Below, in pieces: positions 19,691-28,616 of a stretch of DNA of 64,000 nt (positions within the stretch are counted from its first letter, which is position 1; each line of letters starts with the position of its first letter). Origin of the DNA: Oscillospiraceae bacterium (GTDB lineage Bacteria; Bacillota; Clostridia; Oscillospirales; Acutalibacteraceae); contig SVNZ01000002.1 in NCBI GenBank assembly GCA_015066595.1, positions 62,001-126,000 on the forward strand, in the 5' to 3' direction. Both the position numbers and the translations under genes were made by a program. The notes under the pieces are model-generated. The model did not search any database, was not told the DNA's origin, and saw only the letters and a program-made list of their open reading frames with translations.

Positions 19691-20602
19691 TCAAACAGTC
19701 TTCAACCAATCGTAAGTCATTTTTGTACCCTGAGCAAAGCTAACCTCAGCTTTAAACCCACAGTCCCCCTCAGTAGCAGTAGTATCAAAAGTGCTGAGTG
19801 GCATATTTGTACCGGTAAACGGAACGTCACCAAAAATCGGCGTAGCATCCGGTGCCACTGCCTGTTGCATCTCAATAATAAACTCTCTGAGTGGTCTTGC
19901 ATTAGAACTACCTATCATATACTCACAAAACGGTTTTCCGTTTTTAGCGATAAGATAAAAAGCTCTCGCAACATCTGTAATATACACAAAATCATAGTTC
20001 TGTGTTGCAGCAGTAAACTGAAGTGGCTCGCCATTTATAGCTTTTCTCAAAGTTGTGTTCACAAAACGTGGTGACAACTCTCCCACACCATATGCATTTG
20101 TAATCATAGGCCAAACAAGCTCGATACCAATATCAACTGCTACAGATTTGCACATGCAGTGAGCTATATGTTTACCCATTCCATAGATGTATCCCATACC
20201 GGGTTTACTACCCTGAGAGTGGATTGCGGCTTCAACTTCATATTCCATAATACTACCAGCACACACAAAACGTTTGCAGCCTAACTCTTTTGCGACTTTC
20301 AAACACTCAACAGTACTTAAAGCGTTTTTTATCTGAAGATTGTAGTCTACACGTGCAGCTCCCGCAGAACCAGCCCACGCAAAATGTACAAATGTGTCAT
20401 AATCATCTGCTGGCAATAGCTCTAGCATTTTTTCCGGATTCATCACATCACACTGCATATATGTCAGATTATCATGATCCACTAAGCGATTTGGCTTTTC
20501 CACTATATCCAGAGCTAAAACCTTAACTCCTTGTTCTAAAAAATAGTTTACAGTATAGCTACCGACAAAACCGTCTGCTCCTGTGATAATGACGTTTTTC
20601 AT
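19691..20602 (-). CDS. NAD-dependent epimerase/reductase of the CDP-6-deoxyhexose branch
   Basis: Extended SDR of 303 aa. The cofactor motif is ITGADGFVGSYT, the mid-domain reads VHFAWAGSAGAARVDY, and the active site YGMGK lies in YIYGMGKHIAH. It starts 3 nt after rfbG, in the order rfbF-rfbG-this gene-RmlC-like. The most likely job is 4-keto reduction or epimerisation of the CDP-4-keto-6-deoxyhexose produced by RfbG, similar in role to CDP-abequose/paratose synthases. The stereochemical product cannot be read from sequence. Confidence 0.82.
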   Translation of the reverse strand: MKNVIITGADGFVGSYTVNYFLEQGVKVLALDIVEKPNRLVDHDNLTYMQCDVMNPEKMLELLPADDYDTFVHFAWAGSAGAARVDYNLQIKNALSTVECLKVAKELGCKRFVCAGSIMEYEVEAAIHSQGSKPGMGYIYGMGKHIAHCMCKSVAVDIGIELVWPMITNAYGVGELSPRFVNTTLRKAINGEPLQFTAATQNYDFVYITDVARAFYLIAKNGKPFCEYMIGSSNARPLREFIIEMQQAVAPDATPIFGDVPFTGTNMPLSTFDTTATEGDCGFKAEVSFAQGTKMTYDWLKTV

Positions 20603-20605
20603 ATC

Positions 20606-21664
20606 TTATACCTCTAAAAACTCTTTAATCTGCTTGTCCATACAAGCTCTCACATCTTCACCGTTAATCCAGCATTTGCTCCACTGAACAACCATTTCAA
20701 TAGCTTTGTCAAGATTCCAGTGTGGTTTCCAATCAAAAGTGGACTTTAATTTAGAGCAATCAAGTTTTAAAAAATTAGCCTCATGAGGGCCACCATCATA
20801 TTTGTTAATCCACTTGATTCCATCTCCCCAATGCTTAACAAACAAATCAACCAATGCACCTGTCTGAAAACAGTCGCAGTCATCAGGACCAACATTGTAA
20901 TATCCTGAATATTTCTCAACATCTTCATACTGCATAGCAGCAATCATAAGGTATGCATAAAGTGGCTCTAAAACATGCTGATATGGACGTGTGGAGAACG
21001 GATTTCTAACTACAATATCTGTTTTATTTATTACTGCTCGAACGCTATCAGGTATGATACGATCATTAGCAAAATCGCCACCACCAATAACGTTACCCGC
21101 TCTTGCAGTAGAAATAGCAATCTTATTATCGCTGAAAAAGCTGTTCTTGTAGCTGTGTGTTACAAGTTCAGAACAAGATTTGGAATTAGAATATGGATCA
21201 TAACCGTCAAGCATCTCGTCTTCACGGTAACCCCACTCCCACTCTCTATTAAGATAAACCTTGTCCGTAGTAACATTCAAAAAAGACTTTACACAGTTAC
21301 TGTTGCGAACACACTCTAGGATGTTCACAGTGCCCATAACATTTGTCTCATATGTATATACAGGATCTTTATAGCTATCACGGACAATCGGCTGAGCTGC
21401 CAGATGAAGTACTATCTGAGGCTGAGCCTTATCAAAAGCCTTCTTTAAGCTATCATAATCTCTTATATCACCGATAACTGAATTGATATCTTTCTCAATC
21501 TCAGCAATCTCAAACAAAGAGGGGTTCGTTGGTGGTTCTAAGCTATATCCCGTGACTATAGCACCGGCATTCGAAAGCATTTTGCAAAGCCAAGCTCCCT
21601 TGAACCCTGTATGACCTGTCACAAATACTTTTTTACCACTGTAAAAACTTAAATCAAAATTCAT
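20606..21664 (-). CDS. rfbG: CDP-glucose 4,6-dehydratase
   Basis: 352 aa extended SDR converting CDP-glucose to CDP-4-keto-6-deoxyglucose. TGHTGFKGAWL is the characteristic nucleotide-binding start of RfbG. VTTDKVYLN and the catalytic DPYSNSK follow, then RAGNVIGGGDFA and RPYQHVLEPL, all typical of this subfamily. The length matches. It follows rfbF by 9 nt, which supplies its substrate, and the two genes together mark the CDP-6-deoxyhexose pathway. Confidence 0.95.
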   Translation of the reverse strand: MNFDLSFYSGKKVFVTGHTGFKGAWLCKMLSNAGAIVTGYSLEPPTNPSLFEIAEIEKDINSVIGDIRDYDSLKKAFDKAQPQIVLHLAAQPIVRDSYKDPVYTYETNVMGTVNILECVRNSNCVKSFLNVTTDKVYLNREWEWGYREDEMLDGYDPYSNSKSCSELVTHSYKNSFFSDNKIAISTARAGNVIGGGDFANDRIIPDSVRAVINKTDIVVRNPFSTRPYQHVLEPLYAYLMIAAMQYEDVEKYSGYYNVGPDDCDCFQTGALVDLFVKHWGDGIKWINKYDGGPHEANFLKLDCSKLKSTFDWKPHWNLDKAIEMVVQWSKCWINGEDVRACMDKQIKEFLEV

Positions 21665-21673
21665 AACTACCTC

Positions 21674-22450
21674 TTAATCCCAAAGTTTCCATGGAGCGTT
21701 TCCTGACTCCCACAGCTTTTCAAGCTGTTGCTTTTCTCTAAGTGTATCCATACATTGCCAGTAGCCCCTATGAACATAGCTGTTCAACTGATTTTTTTCA
21801 ACTAAGCTCAGCATAGGCTCTTTTTCAAAAACAGTTGTATCACCGGGAATATAATCGAACAGTTCCGGTTCAAAAACCATAAATCCTATGTTAATCAAAT
21901 CACCGTCAAGGTCGCTCTTCTCTCTGAAAGCAGCAACCGAGCCATCTTTTGATAGTTCAAGTACACCTTTATTTTGACCAAAGTTGTACACTGATACTGT
22001 GCCGAGCTTTCCACAAGACTTATGGTGTTCAAGTAACTCATTTACATTTACGTCACTCACTGCATCACCATAAGTTAGCATAAACGTCTCGTCACCTACA
22101 TAATCTCTAACTCTTTTTACACGACCACCTGTTTGTGTATTAAGACCTGTATCTACTATAGTGACTTTCCATGGCTCAGCTTTCTTGTTATGTACAATCA
22201 TCTCGTTACCATTTGTAAAGTCAAAAGTAATATCAGAAGTATGGAGAAAATAATCAGCAAACCACTCTTTAATGACATGCTGTTTATATCCTGCACAGAT
22301 AATAAACTCGTTGTGACCATAATACGAATATTGTTTCATAATATGCCACAAAATGGGCATCTCACCTATCTCGATCATCGGCTTTGGTTTCAGCTGAGAT
22401 TCTTCCGAAATTCTTGTACCATATCCACCAGCCAGAATTACAACCTTCAT
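21674..22450 (-). CDS. rfbF: Glucose-1-phosphate cytidylyltransferase
   Basis: 258 aa nucleotidyltransferase joining CTP and glucose-1-phosphate to CDP-glucose. VILAGGYGTRI with SQLKPKPMIEIG (residues about 4-28) is the nucleotide-binding signature in its RfbF form. MLTYGDAVSDVN carries the metal-binding Asp and GYWQCMDTLREKQQLE is the conserved C-terminal block. It opens the CDP-deoxyhexose block of the operon, 11 nt after the CDP-glycerol-type transferase gene. Confidence 0.95.
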   Translation of the reverse strand: MKVVILAGGYGTRISEESQLKPKPMIEIGEMPILWHIMKQYSYYGHNEFIICAGYKQHVIKEWFADYFLHTSDITFDFTNGNEMIVHNKKAEPWKVTIVDTGLNTQTGGRVKRVRDYVGDETFMLTYGDAVSDVNVNELLEHHKSCGKLGTVSVYNFGQNKGVLELSKDGSVAAFREKSDLDGDLINIGFMVFEPELFDYIPGDTTVFEKEPMLSLVEKNQLNSYVHRGYWQCMDTLREKQQLEKLWESGNAPWKLWD

Positions 22451-22461
22451 ATTACTTCCTC

Positions 22462-23649
22462 CTACTTTTTGTACCTATCATTGAGTTTACTTACTATATA
22501 TTCATACACTCGCTTTGAAGATTCTCCGTCCCTGTGTGTGTTGACAAGGTTGTTAATCTCCATGCGCTTTTGTTTCAACTCGTCTTTACCATTTGAAACG
22601 CTCTTAACAAATGAAATGAAATCATCACAGTTAAGTATATGCTCACCAACAATATAATCAAAAACATTTTCAAATACAAATCCGGTGTCTTTTGAATACT
22701 CTTCAAAATCATCTACTGTCAATCCTATTATTTTTTCTGTCAACAAATAGTCATAATAAATCGACGAGTAATCAGTAACAAGTGCATCGGTCGAGCCGAC
22801 AAACTGGTACAGCTGAATATCTTTTTCGCTCAACTCTTCATTGTATAAAATAACAAAATTAGATAAATTCAAATTCTTAATCAGTTTCAGTTTTTGAGCC
22901 GGATGAGGTTTTAGTATTAAGAGTATGTTTTCTTCTTTTAATACTTCGTTGAGCTTTATGCAATCTTCCTCATTATATAAACAAGGTATCTCCAGCGGAA
23001 ACTCAAATGATGAATCCACCCTATCGCTGTTATCAGCTTTTCTGAAAGTGGGCATCCACAGTATAACTTTTTTATAGTTATTGTTGGGGTAAAGTATGTC
23101 TATATAATTGTTATTTTCAAACAGATAATCATTTCTGGGATAACCAGTTACAATAAATTTTTCCTCTGTGATTCCACCTAATTCCAAGACATCGTAAGGA
23201 GTAAAAAACGACGACAAAGTAATGCACGCATCACTCTCGTTATTTTCGTCTTGTCTACAATGTTTTAGGCGAGACTTAATACAAGTGCCATGTTTAAGAT
23301 AGACAATAACCTGCTTATCAAAAATTTTACCAATATATCTATTAGCATACAACATAGCCCTAGATGTGCACAAAGTATATAATCTCTGAATTTTCTCAAA
23401 AGTATTCTTAGGATAAAAATTCATAAACTTTACATTTTTAATATGCACATTCTTAAAATCTTTTTTATCATTAACCAACCATATTAACTTGTATCTTTTG
23501 TTAAAGCCCTGCTCAAGCATATACTGAAAAACCGGATATGTCTGACAGCTCATATCTGGAATGCTTTCAAGCAATATCTTTTTATTAGGATACCAGTTTG
23601 ATTGAAAAACTTTTTCAGCAACTTTTCTGATTGCTTTTTTTATGCTCAT
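22462..23649 (-). CDS. CDP-glycerol:polyglycerophosphate glycerophosphotransferase family protein (TagB/TagF-like)
   Basis: 395 aa. The family blocks are YLKHGTCIK, VTGYPRNDYLF, ILWMPTFRK, LILKPHPAQ and LVTDYSSIYYDYL. These match the GT-B fold of teichoic-acid glycerol/ribitol-phosphate transferases, acting at the cytoplasmic membrane face. In this polysaccharide operon it probably adds glycerol-phosphate or a related alditol-phosphate to the repeat unit. No CDP-glycerol synthesis gene (tagD) is visible nearby, so the donor would come from elsewhere. It lacks the extra N-terminal domain of long TagF forms. Confidence 0.88.
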   Translation of the reverse strand: MSIKKAIRKVAEKVFQSNWYPNKKILLESIPDMSCQTYPVFQYMLEQGFNKRYKLIWLVNDKKDFKNVHIKNVKFMNFYPKNTFEKIQRLYTLCTSRAMLYANRYIGKIFDKQVIVYLKHGTCIKSRLKHCRQDENNESDACITLSSFFTPYDVLELGGITEEKFIVTGYPRNDYLFENNNYIDILYPNNNYKKVILWMPTFRKADNSDRVDSSFEFPLEIPCLYNEEDCIKLNEVLKEENILLILKPHPAQKLKLIKNLNLSNFVILYNEELSEKDIQLYQFVGSTDALVTDYSSIYYDYLLTEKIIGLTVDDFEEYSKDTGFVFENVFDYIVGEHILNCDDFISFVKSVSNGKDELKQKRMEINNLVNTHRDGESSKRVYEYIVSKLNDRYKK

Positions 23650-23669
23650 AAACTCCTCGCATTTAAAAA

Positions 23670-25208
23670 CTAAGCTTTTTTTAACTTCTTCACAACATTT
23701 TTTATAAGGTTCTTTTCATAACTGTTAAATCCCCAGAAATAGATAATCAATAAGAACAGTACCAGATAAATCATTATCTGAGCAAAAAGCACCAACCATC
23801 CATCTGCTTTCCAGAAGTAATTCATCGCATATCCCGCAGTCGCTACTAATAGTACCTTCAGCAATATAGGAATTGTGCTTTTGAAATAACCTTTTATATC
23901 CAAATGCATTACACGTGAATAGTATATATTCATCACTATAACAGGACCTACTATTGTAGCAAGTGCTGTGCCGATCGCAGCACCAACACCTTCCCATTTC
24001 ATAGCAAGTGGTATGCTGATTGCGATATCTATAAGCGTTATAATAAGATAAAAAACAGCTCTGAACTTGTGCTTGTTTTTAGCTAGCAAAATTTGAGTAC
24101 CGAGTGATTGGCTTCGGCTGATAAGAGTCGGCAGCATTAAGATAACAATGATGTAGTACGACATTCTGTATTCTTCTCCTGCCCACAGCAAAATGAAATC
24201 TTGTCCAAATGCTATAAATCCACTGCATATCAAAGAGATAACAAACAGCTGAACTCTTCCTACTCTAATAAACAAGTCCGATAACTCTTTATTATCAGAG
24301 TCCTTGACAGACATGCCGACAATACGTGGAAAAAAGAACGAACTGATAGAAGAAGAAAAATTCAGATAATAATGGTTAATCTGCACCGCAATACCGTACA
24401 CAGCAACCGCCGCAGTACCGGATACAGCTCCCAAAACCATACTATTTGTTGCATCACTTATGCGATCGACTATCATTCCTATAAAGATAAACACAGAATA
24501 GTCTACGATCTCCCTGACAACAGAGCTTTCAATTTTTCCATATACAACTTTGTAGGATAAAGCCTTTTTTGCATATATATAGTCTGACAATAAAACTGCA
24601 ATGTTAAAAATGACATGAACAACAACCAGCGCAATAGCTTTATAACCAAAGAACAGTACAACTAAAACTGTAATCGGCATTGCTATCTCTCTGATTATTG
24701 AAACAACTTTTCTGAAAGTAAACTTCTCGTGCGCAGTTATTACTGCTCCGTAAACTCCAAGAGGAAAACTTACAGCCAGATTCACAGTCATCAACGCAAC
24801 CATTACCCTAAGGCTTAATATTTCGTCTGCAGTCAACTTTGTTGTCAAAAAACCAAATACCATACCTGGTTTTAAGGTGTATGCTAAAAACGCACCGCAA
24901 GCAAGAGCCACAGCGGCTAAAACAAAATAAATTCTTAAAAAACCGCCGCCGATTTTTTGCTCTGACTCCTTGTCCCCTAGTGCAACATATTTTGCTGTGT
25001 ACTTAACAAGTGCACTCTCAAGTCCAAGATTCAAAAAAGACAAGTAGCCTATAATAGATGTTGCTAAGGTATAAAGTCCGTACTGACTCTGTCCCAGCAT
25101 TTCTAACATCTTTGGTGTATATAGCAAACCTGCTACCATTGATATCGCTATGTACACATATGACAGCACTATGCCGCTTTTAATTTGACTTTTTACTTGA
25201 TTACTCAT
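23670..25208 (-). CDS. Polysaccharide flippase (Wzx/MOP superfamily)
   Basis: 512 aa with about fourteen hydrophobic segments. The N-terminus reads KSGIVLSYVYIAISMVAGL and LGQSQYGLYTLATSIIGYLSFLN, the latter split over two helices, typical of oligosaccharide flippases of the MATE/MOP superfamily. It would move the undecaprenyl-linked repeat unit across the membrane before polymerisation. Its place in the operon, with a polymerase-like protein and an initiating transferase, supports a Wzx/Wzy-type export route. Confidence 0.92.
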   Translation of the reverse strand: MSNQVKSQIKSGIVLSYVYIAISMVAGLLYTPKMLEMLGQSQYGLYTLATSIIGYLSFLNLGLESALVKYTAKYVALGDKESEQKIGGGFLRIYFVLAAVALACGAFLAYTLKPGMVFGFLTTKLTADEILSLRVMVALMTVNLAVSFPLGVYGAVITAHEKFTFRKVVSIIREIAMPITVLVVLFFGYKAIALVVVHVIFNIAVLLSDYIYAKKALSYKVVYGKIESSVVREIVDYSVFIFIGMIVDRISDATNSMVLGAVSGTAAVAVYGIAVQINHYYLNFSSSISSFFFPRIVGMSVKDSDNKELSDLFIRVGRVQLFVISLICSGFIAFGQDFILLWAGEEYRMSYYIIVILMLPTLISRSQSLGTQILLAKNKHKFRAVFYLIITLIDIAISIPLAMKWEGVGAAIGTALATIVGPVIVMNIYYSRVMHLDIKGYFKSTIPILLKVLLVATAGYAMNYFWKADGWLVLFAQIMIYLVLFLLIIYFWGFNSYEKNLIKNVVKKLKKA

Positions 25209-25221
25209 AGCTTCTCCTATA

Positions 25222-26244
25222 TTAGCTCAACAGTTTTCTCAAAAAGCTAATTTTATTAAATATCAAACCCATAATCGTTAACACAATTACTGTTAAAATA
25301 AAATTCATAGCACTACTCAACCTAATATGTAATACAGCTGAAACAACACGTTCAGATATCAATAAAAATGCTGGGTGTACATAATAGATAAAGTTCGCAC
25401 AAACTCTTGATTTTTGTGCGATCTTTTCTTTTCCTTCAAGAGGATGATTCAACAAAATCATTACTACAACCGCTACCAACGGAAACAACATAATTGTGTT
25501 CGGATGATGAATAGGCCATTTAATTAAAATAAGCAAGCACTTCTCAGCAACGTAAGCCAGAACAGCTACAACCAACCATAAAATTTCTGTAGCGTTATTA
25601 TTAAACGCGATTCTTCCCCTTGCTTTAGCGACTAAACCGCCTAACACAATAAATGGTATTCCTGTACAAAATCTTGAAATAGTAGTGAAATAATCCGTAT
25701 TAAAAAAGCTACTGAGTAACGGTATCTCAGCAAAAGCCTGTGAGTATGATGTACCTGCACATGAAACCAGATACAACAATACAGAAACTACAACAAGAGT
25801 CTTAAAACCACACCGCTTATATATCGCATACACAATCAATGTAGAATAAATAAGCACTGGGAAAAACCAAAAGTGATAATAACTACCTATAACAAAAAAC
25901 TCTAGCAACATTCTTTTTACTATCATAATCAGAGAAACACCAGCGTTAATCCTGACATAAATAGTGATAAAAAAATATGGCACACTCCAAAAAGCATATA
26001 CTTTTATAAGTTTCCATACTGAACGCAACGAAGCTTTGTTAATAAATGCTTTTGTAAAGAAAAAATATCCAGAAACAACAAAGAAAAACGGCACAGCGAT
26101 TCTCGCCACAAAATACGATAAGAACACACCTACTGCAGTAGATTCTTCTAAAAGAAAAAGTTCGGTATGTAATACCACAACTAAAACAGCGCAAAAATAA
26201 CGAAATATATCTATTGAATTAGTTCTCTTCTTTATTGCATCCAT
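25222..26244 (-). CDS. Acyltransferase 3 family membrane protein
   Basis: 340 aa with about ten membrane segments. The N-terminal SIDIFRYFCAVLVVVLHT contains the conserved Arg and the catalytic-type His of the acyltransferase-3 family. RIAVPFFFVVSGYFFF is the second signature. These proteins usually O-acetylate or succinylate sugars of surface polymers. It lies between the flippase and a glycosyltransferase gene in the operon, 13 nt before the flippase start, so it likely decorates the repeat unit. Confidence 0.9.
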   Translation of the reverse strand: MDAIKKRTNSIDIFRYFCAVLVVVLHTELFLLEESTAVGVFLSYFVARIAVPFFFVVSGYFFFTKAFINKASLRSVWKLIKVYAFWSVPYFFITIYVRINAGVSLIMIVKRMLLEFFVIGSYYHFWFFPVLIYSTLIVYAIYKRCGFKTLVVVSVLLYLVSCAGTSYSQAFAEIPLLSSFFNTDYFTTISRFCTGIPFIVLGGLVAKARGRIAFNNNATEILWLVVAVLAYVAEKCLLILIKWPIHHPNTIMLFPLVAVVVMILLNHPLEGKEKIAQKSRVCANFIYYVHPAFLLISERVVSAVLHIRLSSAMNFILTVIVLTIMGLIFNKISFLRKLLS

Positions 26245-26297
26245 ACTACCTAATCCTCAAAACACTCTGTTAATATGATTAATATCAAACTCACTTT

Positions 26298-27494
26298 TCA
26301 ATTAGATTTCAACAGCTTTGAAACTAACATAAATATCCACTTTTTAGTGCGTAAATTACATACAAAGTCACTGTTTCTCAAGCCATAATATTTCAAAATT
26401 GATTTATATAAAGCTAAATCCAACTTACGAATTTCTGATGTTTCAAAAACCTGTGAAATCTCTCTGCTTCGTTCGCTAATATTATAGTTTTCTAACGCAT
26501 ACTCTCTTGCCAAAGATTTTTGCTTTACTAAATCTTCCTGATGATCTATATACCAATTCAAAGACTCAATCAAGCTATCTTTACTACAAATAGCCATAGG
26601 ATAGTAGTAAGCATCTCCTCTACAATAGAAATCCTCTACTTTTACTAATCTACCTATGCTATTATTAACTGCCTCGTTCATCGGTGGGAAATCTGTTGTA
26701 ATAACAGGCAAACCACAAGACAAAGCTTCATACATAGTTAACCCTAATCCGTCTAATCTTGTAGGGTAAACATACACATCACCGAGATAGTACAAACCAG
26801 GTGCTGTAACCGTTTCCTCTACAACTTTAATATTAAACTCTTTAAGTTTTTCAGCAGTATATTTACACAAAGAAGTAATCGGTCTTTGTGTGTGCACAAT
26901 TAAAGTTGAGTTTTTATAACACTCTCCTTCAATAAAAGCATCTATCAAAATGTCAGTTCCTTTTCTGTCTGACATTCCTGCTGAATGGAAAAATGTTAAC
27001 TCATCCTTTTGAATTTCATTAGGTGCAAAAAGATTTACGTCAGTTCCCCAACGTACGTAGTATTTTTGTGGATGACTACCCATAGCCTGCATATGTCTTT
27101 TTGTATTACAAATCACAAAGTCATATATAGAATACCAAGCCAATGTATTTTCAGTATAATAATCTACATAAGCTCCCAATTTTACTTCAGGAAAAGCTTT
27201 CTTAGTTTGAGCAACAATCTTAAAATGTTGTTGTTCATTAAATAGTATAGCATCCAACTTATTAGCTTTGATCCATTTAAAAAAGTTATTTTTGTTTATT
27301 TTGAAATCAGTATAAGTGTTATCTCTTGTAACATATGGTTGATTCCATTTCTCATCTTTCTGAGATGGAATATTCTCACCACCACGAGCATAAATAAGCA
27401 CCTCGTGGCCTTCTTTTTTCAACAGCTCCATATAAAGCTTACTGACATAAGCTGCTCCTCGCTCAAACCAAGTAGTAACTATACCTATTCTCAT
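26298..27494 (-). CDS. GT4-family glycosyltransferase
   Basis: 398 aa GT-B glycosyltransferase. The N-terminus is RIGIVTTWFERGAAYVSKLY, the donor-binding half contains FFHSAGMSDRKGTDILIDAF, and YVYPTRLDGLGLTMYEALSCG is the E-x7-E-like retaining-GT4 block. The C-terminal part is helical. Donor and acceptor are not predictable. Start at ATG 27494, with the wecB-type gene ending 12 nt upstream in transcription order. Confidence 0.88.
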   Translation of the reverse strand: MRIGIVTTWFERGAAYVSKLYMELLKKEGHEVLIYARGGENIPSQKDEKWNQPYVTRDNTYTDFKINKNNFFKWIKANKLDAILFNEQQHFKIVAQTKKAFPEVKLGAYVDYYTENTLAWYSIYDFVICNTKRHMQAMGSHPQKYYVRWGTDVNLFAPNEIQKDELTFFHSAGMSDRKGTDILIDAFIEGECYKNSTLIVHTQRPITSLCKYTAEKLKEFNIKVVEETVTAPGLYYLGDVYVYPTRLDGLGLTMYEALSCGLPVITTDFPPMNEAVNNSIGRLVKVEDFYCRGDAYYYPMAICSKDSLIESLNWYIDHQEDLVKQKSLAREYALENYNISERSREISQVFETSEIRKLDLALYKSILKYYGLRNSDFVCNLRTKKWIFMLVSKLLKSN

Positions 27495-27506
27495 ATATAT
27501 ATCCTC

Positions 27507-28601
27507 TTAATATTTCTCCAAAATATCAGCAATTCTCTCGCACGCAAAGCCATCACCATATGGGTTGGACGCATGGCTCATTGCCTTGTAAGCTTCTTCG
27601 TCGCTCAGAAGTCTTGTGAACTCATTATAGATAGTTTCTTCATCAGTACCCACAAGCTTGAGTGTACCTGCAGCTATACCTTCAGGTCGCTCAGTAGTAT
27701 CACGCATAACAAGCACAGGTTTACCCAGACTCGGTGCTTCCTCTTGTATGCCACCGGAATCTGTAAGCACAAGATGACTACGACTTAAGAAGTTGTGAAA
27801 ATCCAACACATCAAGTGGCTCGATAATACGAATTCTGTCATCGCCTGCTAAAATCTCATTTGCGGTCTGTCTGACAACCGGATTCATATGTATAGGGTAG
27901 ATAGCCTTGATATCGCCATGCTCGTCCATAACTCGTTTTATGGCTCTGAACATATTTTTCATAGGCTCACCGAGGTTTTCTCTTCTGTGAGCAGTGATAA
28001 GAATAAGTTTGCTATCTTTTGCCCATTCTAACTGCTCGTGAGTATAGTCTTCTTTGACAGTAGTCTTAAGAGCATCAATAGCTGTATTGCCTGTAACATA
28101 AATCGACTGTGGATCCTTGCCCTCTTTGAGCAGATTTTGTTTGGACAACTCAGTAGGAGCAAAGTTATACTTGCTTATGATACCAACAGCTTGTCTGTTA
28201 AATTCTTCAGGATAAGGTGAAAAAATATTGTATGTTCTAAGACCTGCTTCAACATGTCCAACAGGAATTTGTAGATAAAAACAAGCTAAAGCTGTTACAA
28301 AAGTAGTGGATGTATCACCGTGAACCAGTACAACATCAGGTTTTTCCTTCTCAAGAACATCCTTAATTTTCAACAGAATATTTGTTGTTACATCAAACAA
28401 TGTCTGCTTGTCCTTCATAATAGAAAGGTCATAGTCAGGAACAACCGAAAACGCCTGTAGCACTACGTCGAGCATCTGTCTGTGCTGACCTGTAACACAA
28501 ACTTTGGTATCAAAGTCTTTTCTACTTTTGAGTTCATTTACAAGTGGGCACATTTTTATAGCTTCAGGTCGAGTACCAAAAACAACTAATATTTTTTTCA
28601 T
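27507..28601 (-). CDS. wecB: UDP-N-acetylglucosamine 2-epimerase (non-hydrolysing)
   Basis: 364 aa. The opening VVFGTRPEAIKMCPLV is diagnostic, followed by VTGQHRQMLD, VHGDTSTTF, HVEAGLRT, TAHRREN and DSGGIQEEAPSLGKPVLVMR (two adjacent blocks). The enzyme interconverts UDP-GlcNAc and UDP-ManNAc. With the dehydrogenase encoded just upstream it makes UDP-ManNAcA for the polysaccharide. The length matches the family. Confidence 0.96.
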   Translation of the reverse strand: MKKILVVFGTRPEAIKMCPLVNELKSRKDFDTKVCVTGQHRQMLDVVLQAFSVVPDYDLSIMKDKQTLFDVTTNILLKIKDVLEKEKPDVVLVHGDTSTTFVTALACFYLQIPVGHVEAGLRTYNIFSPYPEEFNRQAVGIISKYNFAPTELSKQNLLKEGKDPQSIYVTGNTAIDALKTTVKEDYTHEQLEWAKDSKLILITAHRRENLGEPMKNMFRAIKRVMDEHGDIKAIYPIHMNPVVRQTANEILAGDDRIRIIEPLDVLDFHNFLSRSHLVLTDSGGIQEEAPSLGKPVLVMRDTTERPEGIAAGTLKLVGTDEETIYNEFTRLLSDEEAYKAMSHASNPYGDGFACERIADILEKY

Positions 28602-28616
28602 ACTAATATCCCTCTT

